From the NCBI GenBank assembly GCA_019916065.1, contig CM034233.1, positions 55,421,947 through 55,485,946 of the forward strand: a stretch of 64,000 bases of DNA, read 5' to 3'. Numbering within the stretch: the stretch's first letter is position 1; the number at the start of each line of letters is the position of its first letter. Of the stretch, positions 46,953-59,993 are shown piece by piece. The notes under the pieces are model-generated. The model searched no databases. It was not told the origin of the DNA and worked only from the letters and a program-made list of their open reading frames with translations. Source of the stretch: Vitellaria paradoxa. Taxonomy: Eukaryota > Streptophyta > Magnoliopsida > Ericales > Sapotaceae. A program made the translations under genes and the position numbers.

Positions 46953-47654
46953 ATGCCTGTACCTGCTGCTTCATCAGAAACCCCGCTGCTCTTCCAAGAT
47001 TTTCCTCATCAACATTTCCAGACAAGAAAACTGCTGCTACTGCACACTCCTCTTTACCAACCCCCGCCTCCGGCCACCGCCAACAGCCACCACAACCCAC
47101 CAGAGATCTCTTCCGGGGAAAGCAGCACCTTCGATGCCAATGTTGTGATGGTCCTTTCAGTCCTCTTGTGTGCCTTGCTATGCTCTCTGGGGTTGAATTC
47201 CATCGTCAGGTGTGCATTGAGGTGCTCCAGTTTAATAGCCACCGAGTCTGGCGGCGGCGGCGGCGGCGGCAACCCCTCGACTCAGCTAGCCAACACCGGG
47301 ATCAAGAAAAAGGCTCTGAAAACTTTCCCAACGCTGAGCTACACGGCAGGACTGAAACTGCCTGGACCAGACACCGAGTGCGCCATATGTCTGTCGGAGT
47401 TCATACCCGGTGAGCAAGTCCGTGTCCTGCCAAAGTGCAACCATGGTTTCCACGTCCGGTGCATTGATAAGTGGCTCAGTTCGCACTCCTCGTGCCCCAC
47501 CTGCCGGCACTGCCTCATCCAGACCTGCCAAAAGATAGTAATTGGCCGCAGCAGCCAGGAGCAGCTTAGTTCGTCTGCACACCACGGAACAACAATAGTA
47601 AGCATAGCACCACTTGAACGTGAAGGTTTAATATTACATAATCAGTCTTTGTAA
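46953..47654 (+). CDS. ATL78: ATL-family RING-H2 E3 ubiquitin ligase (ATL78-like)
   Basis: Intact and intronless, 233 codons. Order: Pro-rich N-terminus, one transmembrane helix at about residues 62-85 ([20 protein letters not shown]), a Gly7 run (100-106), the ATL 'GLD'-type region ([15 protein letters not shown], 116-130) and a RING-H2 finger. The finger has Cys143, Cys146, Cys162, His164, His167, Cys170, Cys181, Cys184 with spacing CX2CX15CXHX2HX2CX10CX2C and the E2-contacting Trp174. All eight ligands are present. It would transfer ubiquitin to substrates at a membrane. The membrane segment and the [16 protein letters not shown] finger end most resemble Arabidopsis ATL78 (a stress-linked ATL) in my memory; ATL76-77 cannot be excluded without alignment. 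Met at 46953 is the first in frame. An AATAAA lies at about 47915. Confidence 0.88.
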   Translation: MPVPAASSETPLLFQDFPHQHFQTRKLLLLHTPLYQPPPPATANSHHNPPEISSGESSTFDANVVMVLSVLLCALLCSLGLNSIVRCALRCSSLIATESGGGGGGGNPSTQLANTGIKKKALKTFPTLSYTAGLKLPGPDTECAICLSEFIPGEQVRVLPKCNHGFHVRCIDKWLSSHSSCPTCRHCLIQTCQKIVIGRSSQEQLSSSAHHGTTIVSIAPLEREGLILHNQSL

Positions 47655-48596
47655 GTCATATACTATTATACCTGCTGGGGTTGAAGTTCAGTGCCTGATC
47701 AGTAATTAGTTCTTCATTTGGGACAGCAGGTCACGAGCAACCCTGTTTAGGACTCATAAGAAATGCAGTACAGGAATTGTATAGTTGCACAAATTTGAAA
47801 CTTTTTTCCAACAATTTCTTTTCTTGTTTTTTCTTTTTCTTTTTTTTTTTTTTTTTTCTTCTTCTTTTCCCTTCTCCATGAGATTGTGTTGCAATCACGG
47901 ACTCCAGCAAGTTAATAAAATTAATATATAAAAGAAAAGCTCAACCACTAGTCTATATTTATATGATTTCCACACAATTAAAATGAATTTTTGTTTTTTC
48001 AAAGGTTTTGGAGAGGATTTAGGTAGTGTTTGGATAGGAGAAAAAAGACAACAACAATATAAAAATTTAATATAAAATGATAAATGATGAAATTTAATCA
48101 AAGGAAAATACAAAAAATTAGTAAAAATCGATGAGTTTTGATTGATTTTAATAAAAGTTGGGGACTAAATGGCACTAGGAACTTGACAGACTCTCACTAA
48201 CTGAGCTGAGTCAACAAACACAAATCAATGCATAGTGGCTATATATGCATATATATTATTTACTTTATGCATTATATTGTCAAAAGGGGCACAAACGTAT
48301 TAATAAAAAATATATTAAATTTTCTGGTGTGTTTGGATGTTCCATGGAAATGGTAATCTTCCATTTTTGTTTCTATCCATAGCTTTCAGAAATCCAGAGA
48401 GTAGAACAAGAAAGAAAAACAAAGCCATGAAAATGAAGAATAGTTACCAATTGGACCAATGCCTTTGAATAGTTTTTCATATGTACATCTCAATCCTTGA
48501 AAAGAAAACAGAAGGTCACAGACACACAAAAGTAATGCACTTATTTTTAATTATGTATAAAGCAGAAGAGAATTATATAGACTATTGACCCTATTA
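47655..48596. other. 3' region of the ATL gene and spacer
   Basis: Contains a CT-rich T-run at 47820-47880, AATAAA near 47915 and a possible degraded MITE at 48021-48175 (GTGTTTGGATAGG / GGGACTAAATGGCAC, weak inverted ends). No gene seen. Confidence 0.45.
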
Positions 48597-48944
48597 GGCA
48601 AAATACATCCGAATGCACATACTTTGAAAACTTTTGAACTTAATTTCTGAAATAGGACCAAACTCGTTTACCAGACAAACGAATTCATTTAATGAAACTT
48701 GTCTACACAATAAACGAGTTTAAATAACCTGATAATGAAAATCTTATTTTGAATGAACGTGTATAGGCAAATTCGTTTATTCAAAAAACAAGTTTATTGA
48801 AAACTTTAAGCCAAACTCGTTTATTGAGTAAACGAATTTACAAATAATATTATTTAATTATTTAATTTTTTGACTAGAAAATTAGAAAATCTCTTATCCT
48901 GATTTAAAAAAAGAAAAATCAAAGCAAAAGTTGCAGAGTCTATC

Positions 48945-49860
48945 TGGACTTGAAAAAAGCAAAAGGAAGTTGTAGAGTCTATCTTGACTTGAAAAATGCA
49001 AAAAGAGGTTGTAGGGTCCTTTTCTATTAGGTAAAAAATACAATATTAAATTAATTATCTATCTTCATATATACATGTATGTATTAATTTCTCTTTAACC
49101 TTTATTTCTTTCTGTAAAAATAAAAATAATTATCTATCTTCATATATATGTATGTATTAATTTCTCTTTAACCTTTATTTCTTTCTGCAAAATAAAAACA
49201 ATTCCCCAAAAAAAAAAAAAAAATGCTATCAAAGCAAAAGAAAGGCCCATTTGGCATCAAGATAAAATACTGAAAATCTCTATAAATCACTAACAACCCT
49301 TTTACATCTAATTTTTCCGCCATCACTAATTTCAAAAAATTCTAATATTTCGTTAAAAAAATAAAAAATCTAGAAATAGGTTAACTGAATGTGTAAATTT
49401 TTTATACAATTATATTTTTCGTGTCGAGAGCTTTCAAACAAATACTATTGTCGCTATTTTTTGTGAATTTTTTTGAATCCGTAAGAACGGATTTGAAAAA
49501 CCGTTCCCACAATTTGCGACTTTTCAGAAAAAAACGACGCCAAAATTAACTTCAAACTACATTTTATCTCAATTTATCTTATTTCTTCTTACTCCAAACG
49601 GGGCCCAAGTTGTAGAAGCAAAGGAAGTTATAGTACTTTTCTATCAGTTAAAAAAAATACAATATTAAACTAGTTTTCTATCTTCAACCAAATATATATA
49701 TATATGTATGTATGTATTAATTATCTCTTTAATCTTTATTTCTATTCTCGAAAAAAAAAAGTAAAAGAAATTGTAAAGTCTATCTTGACTTGAAAAAAGC
49801 AAAGGAAATTATAGTCCTTTTCTATTAGGTTAAAAAAAAAATATACAATATTGATTGACA
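48945..49860. repeat. Interspersed direct repeats inside the long-TIR element
   Basis: The block GTCTATCTTGACTTGAAAAA with a following GCAAAAGGAAGTTGTAG recurs at about 48937, 48980 and 49776. The block TATCTATCTTCATATATA with TTTCTCTTTAACCTTTATTT recurs at about 49058, 49131 and (diverged) 49678. Confidence 0.7.
49244..49606 (+). mobile_element. MITE family C, copy 2
   Basis: From GGCCCATTTGGCATCAAGAT to TTACTCCAAACGGGGCCC; the ends are inverted (GGCCC..TTTGG / CCAAACGGGGCCC). Co-linear with 30233-30591. It is nested in the long-TIR element. Confidence 0.85.
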
Positions 49861-50234
49861 AGTATTGATTGACGAGGACGACGAGGACCCTTGTGCTGCA
49901 AGCTGAAAAAACACATAATGTTGTTTGAAAGGAAGGTTGGGGGATATAGTTTGCCAAAGGAAGTCATACAAGGACAGAAAATGGGTTGTGCGCAGGTGGG
50001 GTGGAGGTGAAATTGGTTGGGCTATTTGGTTTCTTTTTACTTTCTCCTCTCCTGAACTAGCAGAAAGTCATCAGCTATATAGATGCCTGAGAGATTTACC
50101 TCTGTTGCTCTACCGTTGCTCTCAGTGGGTCAGAATTGTTAGGGTAAATATGTTACCTGTGCAACTCTGGGCAGAAAAGTCTTGGAAGCTATTGTTAGAT
50201 ATTGTATTTATTATTTTTATTATTTTTAATAGAA

Positions 50235-50305
50235 TAAGTAGTGTCGTGTGATTCATGTAATCGACCCCACTTAATGGGATAAGACTTCTATTGTTGTACA
50301 GTAAG
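50235..50305 (+). other. RTE/SINE-type 3' tail
   Basis: TGTGATTCATGTAATCGACC, CCACTTAATGGGATAAG and ACTTCTATTGTTG resemble the 3' end common to plant RTE LINEs and Au-type SINEs. The body was not identified. Confidence 0.4.
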
Positions 50306-50693
50306 AAAACTCTACAGATTCTTTTACTTTTTTTTAAGTCAAGATTAACTCTATAACCTGCTTCATTTTTTTTTTAAATAATTAGGATAAGATATTCTTT
50401 CATTCCTTACCCAAAAAAAAAAAAAGAGAAAGAAATAATTAAGTAATATTATTTGCTAAACTCGTTTACCCAACAACAAAAAAAGTACGACTAAAAGTTT
50501 TCAACAAACTCAAATTTAAATGAACGAGTTTGCCTAAACCTGTTTATTCCCAATATGATTTTCACTCTTAGGTTGTTTAAACTCGTTTATTGTGTAAACG
50601 AGTTTCATCAAATGAATACAAATGAGTTTGGTTCTATTTTAAAAATTAAGTTTAAAACCCTTCCGAGTCTGTACATTCTGAATGTATTTTACC

Positions 50694-51323
50694 AACTGGA
50701 GTCGAAAAAGTCGAGAAATATAACTCCCTGAGACATACGAACATACCCAATTTTGGAAACAGAAACAGAAAGGATTGAAAAGATGTTGACTCAATCAATG
50801 GAGCACAGAATCTGTGGAAGCTGAGGCGGAAAGCACCACGTGAGTTCAATCATACAACACGCAAAGTGGAGTTCATTTCATAGTACACTCATGCAATAAA
50901 AACACCTGAAGGCCACAAGTCTGAATAAATTTTTGTTTAATAATTTTGGTTTCTGAAGGGCTTGTGACAATTAGTTTATTTATTATGACCAATAATAAAT
51001 AATACTCCCCACGAAAGTATAAAAGTCAAATAGGAACGTAAGCAGGGCCACTAAAATTTACTAATGGCATAGTCGTTCAATGATGGTTTGCCTAATTGCA
51101 GTGACTGGCAGTTTATCAAGCTTTGTAATACTGGAATCTGAGTCAGCACTGAAGTGAAATTGTCAGGATATATTGCTCAACCAAAGGTTTTAGCCCCTCT
51201 CTCTGCCTCCAATGGAAAGGTGTAGATTATATGGAAATACCCATTCCACCAAAAAAAAAAAATGGAGAATAGAAACAAGAGGGATATAAAATTCAAAACT
51301 ATATTTTTTTTTTTTTTATCTTA
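50694..51323. other. Spacer, nothing recognised
   Basis: No gene or repeat family was recognised here. Confidence 0.5.
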
Positions 51324-51643
51324 GGGCTCATTTAGTTTATTTTTTTATTTTTATTTTTGTTTTTATTTTTTATTTTCTATTTTGAACTCTTTTTTCATTC
51401 TACACTTTTGAAAATAAGGAAAAAGTTCAAAATGCATTTGGTTGCTTGTGTTTTCAAAATTTATTTTAGAAAACAGAAAATGGGCTTGCACGTAAAATGA
51501 AAAATGACTAAAAGTCATTTTGGGCGTTTTTAATCCAAAATAAAAAAAAAAATTAAAAATAATGAAAACAAAATATTTTTTATTTCTTTATTTTAAAATT
51601 TTTAAAATATAAAATGAAAACAAAAATAAAAAACCAAATATCA
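51324..51643 (+). mobile_element. MITE family A, copy 3
   Basis: Left end GGGCTCATTTAGTTTATTTT, right end AAAATAAAAAACCAAATATC. It shares AAAATGAAAAATGACTAAAA and GTCATTTTGGGCGTTTTTAA with copy 2. Confidence 0.8.
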
Positions 51644-54600
51644 CTTCAATTTTTCTCACCAAGTCAAAAACAGTAAACTTTGTAAGCAACTCTAGTTGAA
51701 TCGATGCCAACCCTCACATATAGGACATACCACAATCCACAAAATAGAAGCATCAAATTATAAAAATTCATAGCAGAGAGAAGCAGCAGAAATAAACCTT
51801 CAAGATTTCTTCTGCAGCGAACCCAACATCATCGCAGCCCACCTAATCCGCAGCACTTTGAGCCATTCAGGGCGGACCCAAGGTTGTGATCAAGTTGGGG
51901 CAACTTGTATTGTAACTGTAGCCATTTCGATCACCTCTTTGATTAGTAATAGGGGAAGGGATTCTTGGATTTAGCTTGATGTCTTGCAGACAAGAACAAA
52001 TATGGGGAGAGAGCATCCTTGTCTTTGCTGGGAAGTCGCATCGACCGAGCCTGAATTTTCCGTAATCTTTCCTGAAAATGATTTTATTCAACACAATTCA
52101 TATATTATTGAATTGCCTCAAATTAAATGAGCTTGATTTACTAGATATATATATATATATATAAAACCGCCAAATATTTTTTTATTATAATAAGAGATAT
52201 AGTATCACCATCAACTATTTTGTATTCTCATTTCTTCACAGGGCCTGAAGTTGTGCAACTGTACCACAGAATAAAAACTACCAGTAAAGAAAACTCCTCT
52301 GTGTGCAGAAAATGTAGGCCTTCAACACAACAGCAAACCGAAGACTGACAATCTCAGCAGAAGTATTAAAAAGAAAACAAAAAAATGGGCAGTCAAGTAC
52401 GGTATGAAGATGATTGTTACAAGTCACATATCATAAAATGCTGTGTTTGAATGAATGTGGGCTTCGAATGAAAGGACCTGAGACTAGAGTTCGCAAAAAT
52501 ATAAGCAATGTGATTCCAATAGTTAAATTGAGAACTATTTGTTAGAATTTTTGTGCAACTCCTATTAATGCCAAAGATTTCAAATAACTACTTTTACACG
52601 ATTATTTCAAATCTACCATTATGCATTATCGTCAATTCTCCAACAGATGGCACCTCACCCGCCATACTAAGTACTACAATGAGGGATGCCTAATCTCGTG
52701 GACCCTCCAGCTAAACCCCCCCCCCACAGTGGTCAAAGTTCCATATTTCCATCAAAGTTCAGGCCCTCTACACTTGGTCTCCATGGGATTTACCTTAGAC
52801 TTGGAGCAAGGCCGAAGGACCGCACTCCGAGTAGATCTTCCATCCATGAGTACCGCCAAGGGTCTCATAGTCTCCTTTCTTCTTTGGGATCATCAAAGAC
52901 CGGTAGCTTGGTAGCTAGAGTCAGAAAACTTTCAAAACTTTCTTAATCGATCTAGATAGGCCTTTACCTAAGCAAATCATGGCCTCACTAGCCTACATAG
53001 CTTGACCATCTCCCATGCATGCCCTCCTCTGTCAGTCATTCACTATAGCCAAATGTCTGCTCATGCGCTCTCTCTCTCTCTCTCTGTCTCTCTAGGTTAT
53101 CATGACTCTCACCTCACTCACCTTTGGCAACTCTTCTTGTTGACAAAGTTCGGCATTATTCCTAAATGATCATAAACTCCAATTAGGCCCCAATCATCCA
53201 CACACATCATGTCCACTCATTCAATTTCAAGTTCAAATCCATAGAGTTATTCTCCATTAATAATTAGTGCTAAATCCCTACATTTTGAATCCATGAATAC
53301 AAACACAACCTAAAATTGTTGGTTATTTACAATAACTACTTTTGGCACCTACATATGCATTCCTCATAAACAAGTTCTCGTCAAAACTTTATCATTCCAC
53401 GAAGGACAATTTTAATGTTGTGTTCTACAACTCAACAAAGATCTATATATGTATTTGCTAGTATAAAATTAAGGGAAGGTGGGAGAAGAAATGATGGAGA
53501 AAATATGGCACTTTAAGAAAGTGTTATCACAAAAAGAAAAATAAGAACTTTAAAATATGCATAAATGTTAAAAAGGTTCACAAACCAACTAGATGTTACA
53601 CATAAAGAAGAAACATATTTGTAGAATAATCATGACATGCATAACCATGGCAATCTTTTTGCTACTAATTAAAAGAAGAATTGGAAGGTGCTAATTAACT
53701 ATGGAAATGTTCTGCAGACCAACTCAACTCAGGTTAGCCTCTCTAAATGGGAAAATGTTTGTTGGACCAAGGAACAAAATATTAATATTTATTCTCCTCC
53801 TCAAAACAGTTGAAATTTTATGTTTTGTTGGAGACGGAAATAAAACACTAGTGGATTAATAATTTTAGCGAAACAAAGTAAAATACACCAAAGTATACGC
53901 TCTCAAATATTTAATAGATTTTAATTTATACTTCTAAGTATTTTTACAATTTTCTTGTTCTGCTCTCAAAATGATTTCAGAAATTTAAAAAATGTTTTCC
54001 AAATGTTCCTATCTATGTGCTAAACAAAATAACATATAGAAATGAAATTTTAATATCATTCATACAAATGAGCCAGACATGAGAGCTTGAGAGCCCATCT
54101 GCAACCCCGCAAAGATGCCTAGCATGCATGTTCCGGAAGGAGGGAATATTCATCTAATATAAATGATTTGGTAGGTGAAGAGAAGAAATCTCACAGCTAC
54201 CATGAGATTTAAGATTCCATTTCAAGGCCTCTACGTCTAGTTAAGCTTTGTTGATTTCCTATGTTCCATGTGTGAGCTAACCATCTGAAATCCATGGGTT
54301 ATTGCATTTGTTAAGAAATTGTGCTAAAATCTCTCAGTATTGAAAAAAAAAAAAAACGAAAGGAACACAGTTTCAAGGGTGCAAACTGATGTGACTTTGG
54401 AAAAAGAAATTACTCTTGGCCATTAGCCCTTGAGCGTGATTCTTGTCCTTCTCTCTAGGATTGAGATTGACCTTGTAAATGATGATAAGCTAAAAATAGC
54501 GAACCAAAAAATTAACAAACAGCATAATTCTTAATTGCCTATCACATTAAGAGTTGTTTGGCCCCACATAAATGCCAAACACATGGTGTGTAAGGGACTT

Positions 54601-54767
54601 AAGAATTCAAGTGGAAGGCACGTAACATCAACTAAGTGTGCTAAAATATTCAAAAGAGATCATTAAAAGCCAGTTAGAAGTTCCATAACTGCTCCAAGAT
54701 AGTGGTTGAAATGGCCCACTTCTGGCAGCAAAATAATCCTTAGTTACCCTTCAATCAAGGAGGAAAC
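51644..54767. other. Intergenic region with an unassigned GC-richer block
   Basis: No supported gene. 52600-52950 is GC-richer, with C9 at about 52718 and an uninterrupted 97-codon frame that is probably chance; it looks like decayed transposon. (AT)n at 52144-52163; (CT)10 at about 53068-53086. Confidence 0.4.
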
Positions 54768-56630
54768 TGTAATAACCTAAAAATAAATTCTTTTTATTTG
54801 ATATATTATTAATTATTTATTTTAATTATGTGTTATATTTTTTAATTGGAAATTGCAAACTTTATTTAAGAATTATTTAATTTATTAATTTATTAATTTT
54901 TAGATAAGTGTAGACTATTAGATATTTTAAAAAATTATTATTATTGAGTTGTAATAGGAGGTCCACCATAATTTTAATGGTTGTGATGGCGCTTGATTAG
55001 AATAGTTACATATATAAATAGGGGTGTGTTAATTATTGTGCATCAAGAGAGGGAGGAGGAGGAGGAGGAAGAGAGAAGGGACATATTGAAATTGAAAGGT
55101 TAGTCATTTTTTTTCAATTATATATATATATATATATATATATTCTTCATTAAATGTCATACATTGATGAGATGGACATTAAGTTGAATAGCAATAATCA
55201 TTTAATGTCTTGATCGTAGGCTGCATAAATATATATAAAAAGAAAGAAATCTGTTTCTGAGTAGGTCCTAGACATCAATATTGAGGGAAAAAAATACTGG
55301 GGAAAAGCTACGATGCACAATACGTGAAGGAAATATATATATATATTACATATATGTATGTGAACTAAGTTTATTAATTAACAGAAATAAAAAAAAAATT
55401 GATCTTCACGAGATGGATTGAATGAGGATTTGCTGTGTGTGTATATATATATATATATATGAGAGTGAAAGTCAATTGAAAAAAAAAAAAAAAAAAAGAA
55501 AGGAGATTGGGTTTGGCCTTGCTCTACTAGGCAGTTCGGTGAAGGATTTAGCTTAATACGTGGTAATAATTAATTTATTAAATAAGAATTAGGGTTTACA
55601 TTTAATAATTTATTGATTATAAATTTAAAATAGACATTAAATAATAGGCATTTATTTTTGCGTACTCATAATCATGACGAATTTTCCTAATTTATTTTAT
55701 ATTTACACATTTGGACATCAGATGAGTGATTTTGCTTGCTAGTATTAATTTTATAAATTATTCCATGCATAAAGGCTTTTGAGGTTGAATTTTTCTGAAT
55801 CATTCTTTATGAAAAATTCTATTATTTTAATAGAGATTATATGTTTTATGCTATTGAGTATAAGAAAAAATTATTTGAGCACTTGTGCTCGTTTTGAATT
55901 TATGGACTTGTGATGGATAATTAATTGTGGTTACTGGAATTAAAATAAAATTTTAGGGGATAGGTTCCTTAAGTGTTGTGACTCTAGTAACTACGGAACA
56001 GACTCGTAAAAATCGTGGTGACTCTAATTCTCAACAGTTGTAGGAACAGACCTATGAAAACCGTGATGACCTCAATCGGATCAACTTAGGGAAGAACCCA
56101 AGAGTTAGACTAGGTAACTATAAGTATGATGTTGAATCCAATGGATACTGCCCATGAGAAATTATATTGGCACACTTGATATTTAATTCTTATCTGATAA
56201 TCCATATATTAATATTTGTCGTCACTATTGTGATTGACGGGTTTATTTATAGATGTTATTGCACTCTGAGTGCAGGTTTTTTTTTTCTTAAGTTGTTATA
56301 AATTATGCATGGAAATTATTTACATGGAATCTTTTTGGTTAAATTACATATTGAAAATTTTATTATTTTCCAAGTTACTATTATTATATTTGGCTTGGCA
56401 ATCCATTCACTGGACTTATATCCCACCCCTAACTTTAATATTTTAATATTTTCAGGTAAGCATAGAGGGAACTAGTCATGGATTCTGACAATTGGGACCT
56501 GAAGTTGTGGCCTCTTAGGAAAAATTCTTATGATTATTTTGTGGATTTTATTTAGTAGTGGGACTAGAGTTTTAATAATTTAGATTAATTTAATTATAGA
56601 TATTAATTGTTTTGAGTTGGGATGTTAGCA
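54768..56630 (+). repeat. Probable solo LTR (1.86 kb)
   Basis: Starts TGTAATAACCTAAAAATAAA and ends GAGTTGGGATGTTAGCA, near-inverted ends like those of Ty3 LTRs. A promoter-like ATATATAAATAGGGG at about 55010, followed by a purine-rich (GGA)n leader, fits an LTR transcription start. It contains (AT)n runs (55121, 55442). Flanks GAAAC/GAATA match only in three of five bases, and no internal region or partner is visible. Confidence 0.5.
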
Positions 56631-57892
56631 GAATATTGTTATAATCTTTTGATTTAAGATGAGAAGTTTATTTTATCGTTAATGTTTCTTTAGTTGATTT
56701 TTATTTTAAATAGGAATTAGATTTTCGTGTTTCTTAGGCTAAGACTTGAGATACATGGCTGGTTACATCCTTAAGTGGAGTGTGAAAGAAACTGCCTCTC
56801 CCGATAAATAAATAAATAAGAGGATAAAGCATTGAGAAGGCATCGATCACACACACTCATGCTCCACTGTTTATACTTTACTACTTTCCTAAGAATAGTT
56901 TTTAACTTTGTTCTCTTGTGAGGCTGTTTATCAGCCTTTCTTATAATTGTAACCTCTAGTAACAACTATTGAACATCAATAGATTTTAATTTGTTGGTTT
57001 GCATATCAATTTGTCCTAGGTTTGCATCCAAGGAAATCCTGAAAACGGCAAACCAACTGTGTAATCACAGTCAGCTGAGTTTTTAGTTGTGAGCCTTTTG
57101 AATTGCAAACTTCTCACTTTTATCAAATTAAGTGGATTTGAGTCCCAAGAATAATTTTTCTAAAGAAACAAGAGGGCACTTAGCGTGTTCTTGTGGATTT
57201 AAAGCATGAAAATTTTGTTTCCATAAATAACAATCCACTTCTGAAAATAGTGTTGCTCAAAATGAAAAAGTGCAAGACCAATAAAAGAAGAAAAGATCTA
57301 GAAACAAATGCATTGCTACATTGCTAGAATAGTTTTAATGATTGCAAGATAACAGAATCCTAATCAAGATGCAAATCATTAACAGTGAAACAAATGACTA
57401 TTGTCATAGAGTGATTAGGCTAAGCCAAACTGAACATGCTACAAACCTATCCCCCAAACAACTAAAAAAAAAAAGTAGAACATGCTTTGAATAATAGGAG
57501 TTTGAGGACACGAGAATAGCATATGTGATGATTAGGTTGAATACATATTGTTTTGCGAAAACAAAATCAAGTAATTATTTTCAAATTAAATTTTACCATC
57601 ATGCCATGTAACACAAATTTCATGAGCTTGGTTGAGAACCCAACTGGATTTCACCCTTAAATTTCATGTAGAACTCTTGAAGTAATGATCATCTTTAAAA
57701 ACCCTGAACCTATCCTATCAATCCTGTGAACTTTTTAAGACCCATCTGTAAAAAGTTAAAACAACCTCTCTTTTTCTTTCCATCTCTTGACTCTAGTACA
57801 CATCCAAGCAAGAAAATAAGTGCCAAGAGACAAAAACTAGAATAAAACTTATTAAGTTCCAATCAAGCTCCGAAACCATCATTATGGTAACC
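56631..57892. other. Spacer left of the LINE
   Basis: No gene recognised; short A runs and chance ORFs only. Confidence 0.5.
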
Positions 57893-57907
57893 AAGTAAGT
57901 AGGTAAA
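57893..57907. repeat. LINE target-site duplication, left copy
   Basis: AAGTAAGTAGGTAAA, repeated exactly at 63513-63527. Confidence 0.9.
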
Positions 57908-58478
57908 AAGTCACAGTTGAGTTAGAGAGAGAAGCTCCCGGTTGAGGTTCCATGGAAGCCCGCGGTTTCTTGTGAATCACAGCTGCTCAACCCTCTTGAA
58001 AGTTGACTACAACTTGTTCTTTTCCTTTGTTTTGATCACTACTGATTGAATCATAAGCCGGTGAAGTGAATCAGTTAGTTTTTGGGTGAAGTCCTGCAGC
58101 GAGCTTGTTGAAGTAGATCACGATCTGGTTTCTCTTGCGAGCTATAGTTGCTCAAGGCTCGAATAGCCTTTTACAACTTGTTCTTGCTTTCATTCAGGCC
58201 TCTGTCGCTCTATTCTACAACTCCTACAGGTGGATTCAATAATCTGCTGAAATGTTACAGTGAATTCTAGTTTGAAATTTGAATTTCTCTTGTGCAGGAT
58301 TGCTGAAGCAGTGCACAGATCAGGTTGCTTCCTCTATTAAGGTACCCTGGTGTTTAATTTGGTGATCAGACACAAATTAATCATCTTGTTAAAAGCCACT
58401 TGCAGTGTTTGTGGGATTGAAGCAGTTCGACTATTGTATCTACTGATAAACAGCAGTCATCTTCTCTGAAAAATCCAA

Positions 58479-59992
58479 ATGGGTAAGAGGAGCAAGAAGT
58501 TGCAAGATAGAGATACTCTGCATCAGAAAATAAAAGATAAGCAACTTAACATGAAAAGATTAGTGGAGGAAATCAAAAGGGGTGCTCAAGTAAAGGAATT
58601 GGGCAAGTATGGCTCTAGTTGGTGTGAGGAACCAGCAGAGGAGGTTTCAGAATATGATTCTAAATCAGATTCAATTTCTAAATCATTGGGAAAAGAAGAT
58701 ACCATGGAAGAACCTCCCATTGCTCAATCTGAAGGAAGTGAAGAGGTATCCACTGTGCCAGAAATAGCACCTTCTGCCAATGGTGTAATGAAGGAGAAAG
58801 AAGCTGCAGCAAAATCTAGACCAACATTTGCAAGTTTGTTTGCAGGAAACAGACAAGCTAGTAATGGAACCAAGTTGCAACAAATGGAAAATGATGATGG
58901 GCCAGTGTTAATTCAAGATTCAGACCTCGAAGGAGAACAGTATGGGTAGAAATTCTGCCTAGTGGGATACTTTGCTGGCAGGTTCCCTGGCAAGGCAACA
59001 CTACAACAGATTACTTCTTCTTGGAAGGTAAAGGTAGGTATTCACTTTCAGAACAATGGTTGGATTATCTTTAAGTTTGAGGATAAAGAAAGCCAAATTA
59101 AAGTGCTATAAGAAAGGCCATATATGGTTTATAGAAGACCTCTTTTACTTAAGACAATGCCAAAATTCTTCAAGTTTGACAATGAGGATATGAGTAAGTT
59201 TCCAGTTTAGATACAATTGAGGAGTCTCCCATTAGAATTATGGACTAAGATGGCCTTAAGTCGGCTATGCTGAAGAATAGGCAAGCTGGTTTATGCAGAC
59301 CAACTCACATTCTCTAAGGCCAGAGTCTCTTATGCAAGAGTCCTAGTGGAAGTGGATGTGTCCAAAGAGATTGTGAAGTTCATTGATGTTAAGCTACCTA
59401 ATGGACACAAACTGGTCCAGGAAGTATTTTATGAGAATCTCTCTCACTTTTGCTCTCACTGCAAAAGAGTGGGACACTCTGATGAGGTATGTAAGAATCA
59501 GATAAAAGATGCAAGCAAAGGTAGGAAAGTGACCAACAATGTAAAGAAACAAGGTGCTACAAGAACAGGGATCAGTGGCAACTTAGAAACAACTGCTACT
59601 TCAAGGAAGGAGAAACAACAGGAAGTGGAGGAGCAAGAGGCTTCAATTATTCCTGTTTAGCAAGAGTAGCCTACTAAAGTTCAGGAAAATGCTAGCAAAA
59701 GCTTTTCAAATAAGAGGGGACCTGCAATAGGCCTGTGGTAGCCACCAAGACAGTCAACATTCAAAAGTCTCACACCAGTGCAGAGGTGGAGAATCAGGGA
59801 GTAGATATAACTACAAAGGGAAGGCTGATACACTGGGAGGAAGCCCAAGCCGAACTTGACAATGTGGAGCTGGATGGATTTGTCCAAGTCAAGAAACATA
59901 AAGCTAAACATAAGACAAAGAAGAAAGATAAGGAGCAGGCCTTGGCTAACTCTAGTGCAGGGTTGGGGGTGACTCCTCCAGGATTCCTGTCC
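58479..59992 (+). pseudogene. LINE ORF1 (RNA-binding, CCHC)
   Basis: Starts MGKRSKKLQDRD at 58479 and is open for 156 codons, then TAG at the Trp position before KFCLVGYFAGRFPGKATL. That sequence opens the DUF4283-type domain (58940-59330, with three more stops). A zinc knuckle CSHCKRVGHSDEVC at 59453-59494 fits CX2CX4HX4C. A basic, Lys-rich tail is open in another frame at 59735-60046, so there is at least one frameshift. It would bind LINE RNA. Confidence 0.85.
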
Positions 59993-59993
59993 A

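Larger units (their letters stand above)
48597..50693. mobile_element. DNA element with 260-270-bp terminal inverted repeats
   Basis: Left arm 48597-48866 and right arm 50432-50693 are inverted copies over their whole length. Shared blocks are GG.AAAATACAT.C at the tip, AAACTTAATTT-type, ACAATAAACGAGTTTAAA and AATAATATTA.TTAATTATTT. The arms repeat AAACTCGTTTA in both directions, making nested hairpins. The interior has only direct-repeat debris, a MITE (49244-49606) and a chance ORF. Long TIRs suggest a Mutator-like or foldback element without transposase. No target duplication was identified. Confidence 0.78.

Noticed and set aside
46868..47413. A 181-codon plus-strand ORF overlapping the ATL gene
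   Set aside because: It is in another frame of a GC-rich coding region; the RING-H2 ligands are in the 46953 frame.
47054..47605. Minus-strand ORFs opposite the ATL gene
   Set aside because: Shadow frames of the RING-H2 coding sequence; no family features.
52621..52946. 97-codon and 86-codon overlapping ORFs as a gene
   Set aside because: Two overlapping frames are open only because the block is GC-richer; no motif, no start context, no homolog recognised.
53220..53240. TTCAAATCC as a tRNA T-loop
   Set aside because: No matching acceptor, D or anticodon arms around it.
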